Shown here: piece after piece, positions 8,399 through 9,401 of the stretch | Numbering within the stretch: the first letter of the stretch is position 1 | Layout of the letters: each line of letters starts with the position of its first letter | From: Candidatus Brevibacterium intestinigallinarum | GTDB lineage: Bacteria > Actinomycetota > Actinomycetes > Actinomycetales > Brevibacteriaceae | Length of the DNA: 9,401 nt | Direction of reading: 5' to 3' | NCBI GenBank assembly: GCA_019117325.1 | Contig: DWZY01000198.1 | Span: 1-9,401 of the forward strand | Position numbers and translations under genes: made by a program | Notes under the pieces: generated by a model | Told to the model about the DNA's origin: nothing | The model's input: only the letters and a program-made list of their open reading frames with translations | The model's database searches: none

Positions 8399-9401
8399 AT
8401 GACGACATCGGCGGACGGGATCGTCCCCGCGGCACAGCTGGGCCGCGTCCACTTCATCGGGATCGGCGGCGCCGGCATGTCCGGCATCGCCCGCGTCATG
8501 CTGGCGCGCGGCATCGCCGTGTCCGGCAGCGATGCCCGCGACTCCGACGTGGTCACCGGCCTGCGCGCCCTCGGGGCGACGGTGGAGATCGGGCACAGCG
8601 GGAGCACGGTGGACGCGGCGGACACGGTCGTCGTGTCGTCCGCGATCCGGGCTGACAATCCCGAGCTGGTGCGCGCGCGGGAGCGCGGCGCGCGGATCAT
8701 CCACCGCTCCGCCGCCCTGGGCGCCCTCATGACGGATCGGCGGGCCGTCGCGGTCGCCGGCACGCACGGCAAGACCACGACGACCTCCATGACGACGGTC
8801 GCCCTCCAGGCGTGCACGGCGGATCCGTCGTTCGTCATCGGCGGCGTCCTCACCGCGACCGGTGCGAATGCCCATGAGGGCACGGGCGATGTGTTCGTCG
8901 CGGAGGCGGACGAGTCGGACGGCTCGTTCCTCCTCTACTCCCCGGCGGTGGGGATCGTCACGAACGTCGAGGCGGATCACCTCGACCACTACGGCACCGC
9001 GGACGCGGTGCTCGAGGCGTTCCACGCCTTCGCCCGCCGCGTCGCGGACTCCGGCGGCACCCTCGTCGCGTGCCTCGACGACCCGGGCGCCCGCTCCATC
9101 GCAGAGGCCGCGGCCGCCCGCGGTGCGGACGTCATCGGCTACGGGACGGGACAGCAGGACGGGCGGACGGCCTCGGCGACGGTCCGGACCGCCACCGTCG
9201 TGCCGGAGGAGTCGCGGGGGCAGAGCCAGTCGTTCGTGCTGCGCCTGGACGACCGCGAAATCCCGGTCAGCCTCAACCAGCCGGGGGAGTACAACGCTCT
9301 CAACGCGGCTGCCGCGATCTGCACCGCCGCCGCGCTGGGCTACGACGCGGCCGAGGCGGCCGCAGGTCTGAGCGGGTTCCACGGCACCCGGCGCCGGTTC
9401 G
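8399..9401 (+). CDS. murC: UDP-N-acetylmuramate:L-alanine ligase MurC (partial, 3' end missing)
   Basis: The first 334 codons run off the window end in an open frame; family members are about 460-490 residues, so most of the C-terminal domain is missing. MurC performs the first stem-peptide step, adding L-Ala to UDP-MurNAc with ATP in the cytoplasm. Numbered from ATG 8399, it shows the N-terminal UDP-binding motif GIGGAGMSG (from Gly21), the P-loop GTHGKTTTT (Lys125), EADESDGSF (from Glu169), NVEADHLDHY (Asn189, His194) and PGEYNALNA (Tyr298, Asn299, Asn302). It breaks off inside the GTRRRF segment that opens the third domain. GTHGK and EADESDGSF are diagnostic for MurC. In the adenine-binding segment Tyr replaces the usual His, while both asparagines are kept. 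ATG 8393 (ATGA overlap with murG) is the alternative start. Confidence 0.96.
   Translation, partial: MTTSADGIVPAAQLGRVHFIGIGGAGMSGIARVMLARGIAVSGSDARDSDVVTGLRALGATVEIGHSGSTVDAADTVVVSSAIRADNPELVRARERGARIIHRSAALGALMTDRRAVAVAGTHGKTTTTSMTTVALQACTADPSFVIGGVLTATGANAHEGTGDVFVAEADESDGSFLLYSPAVGIVTNVEADHLDHYGTADAVLEAFHAFARRVADSGGTLVACLDDPGARSIAEAAAARGADVIGYGTGQQDGRTASATVRTATVVPEESRGQSQSFVLRLDDREIPVSLNQPGEYNALNAAAAICTAAALGYDAAEAAAGLSGFHGTRRRF

Noticed and set aside
6060..8435. 791-codon open frame on the minus strand across ftsW and murG
   Set aside because: Same reason: compositionally biased translation, no motif, entirely opposite two well supported genes.

Overview
The window is a GC-rich (roughly 70% G+C by eye), gap-free stretch of the division and cell wall (dcw) cluster of a high-GC Gram-positive bacterium. 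Every gene is on the + strand, in the order ftsI (3' end), murE, murF, mraY, murD, ftsW, murG, murC (5' part). This gene order, the composition and the sequence of the MraY and Mur proteins point to an actinobacterium, most likely of the Micrococcales type. I cannot name a genus from the sequence alone.

Layout: 2-286 is the end of the septal transpeptidase FtsI. 283-1815 is MurE and 1817-3280 is MurF, the cytoplasmic ligases that add the third residue and the D-Ala-D-Ala dipeptide. 3277-4365 is MraY, which transfers the finished phospho-MurNAc-pentapeptide to undecaprenyl phosphate to make lipid I. 4358-5938 is MurD (D-Glu ligase). 5935-7227 is FtsW, the SEDS glycan polymerase of the divisome. 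7224-8396 is MurG, which makes lipid II. 8399 (or 8393) to the window end is MurC (L-Ala ligase), cut off after about 334 residues. Together they cover stem-peptide assembly (MurC, D, E, F), the lipid steps (MraY, MurG) and septal polymerisation and cross-linking (FtsW, FtsI).

There is almost no non-coding DNA. Five of the seven junctions contain an ATGA stop/start overlap (for murC an internal ATG 6 bases further on has the better placed ribosome site). The mraY/murD junction overlaps by 8 bases through a probable TTG start, and murE/murF are separated by one base. No stretch of more than a few bases lacks a gene, and I see no internal promoter, terminator, RNA gene, mobile element, repeat array or CRISPR. 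The layout implies one polycistronic message with strong translational coupling, whose promoter lies upstream of the window.

I found no previously undescribed system here. The points worth a second look are small: altered residues in the adenine-binding H-N-x-x-N segment of MurD (and, less so, MurC), the TTG start of murD, competing starts for ftsW and murC, and a strong synonymous-codon context effect in which Leu and Val before Gly are nearly always CTG and GTG.
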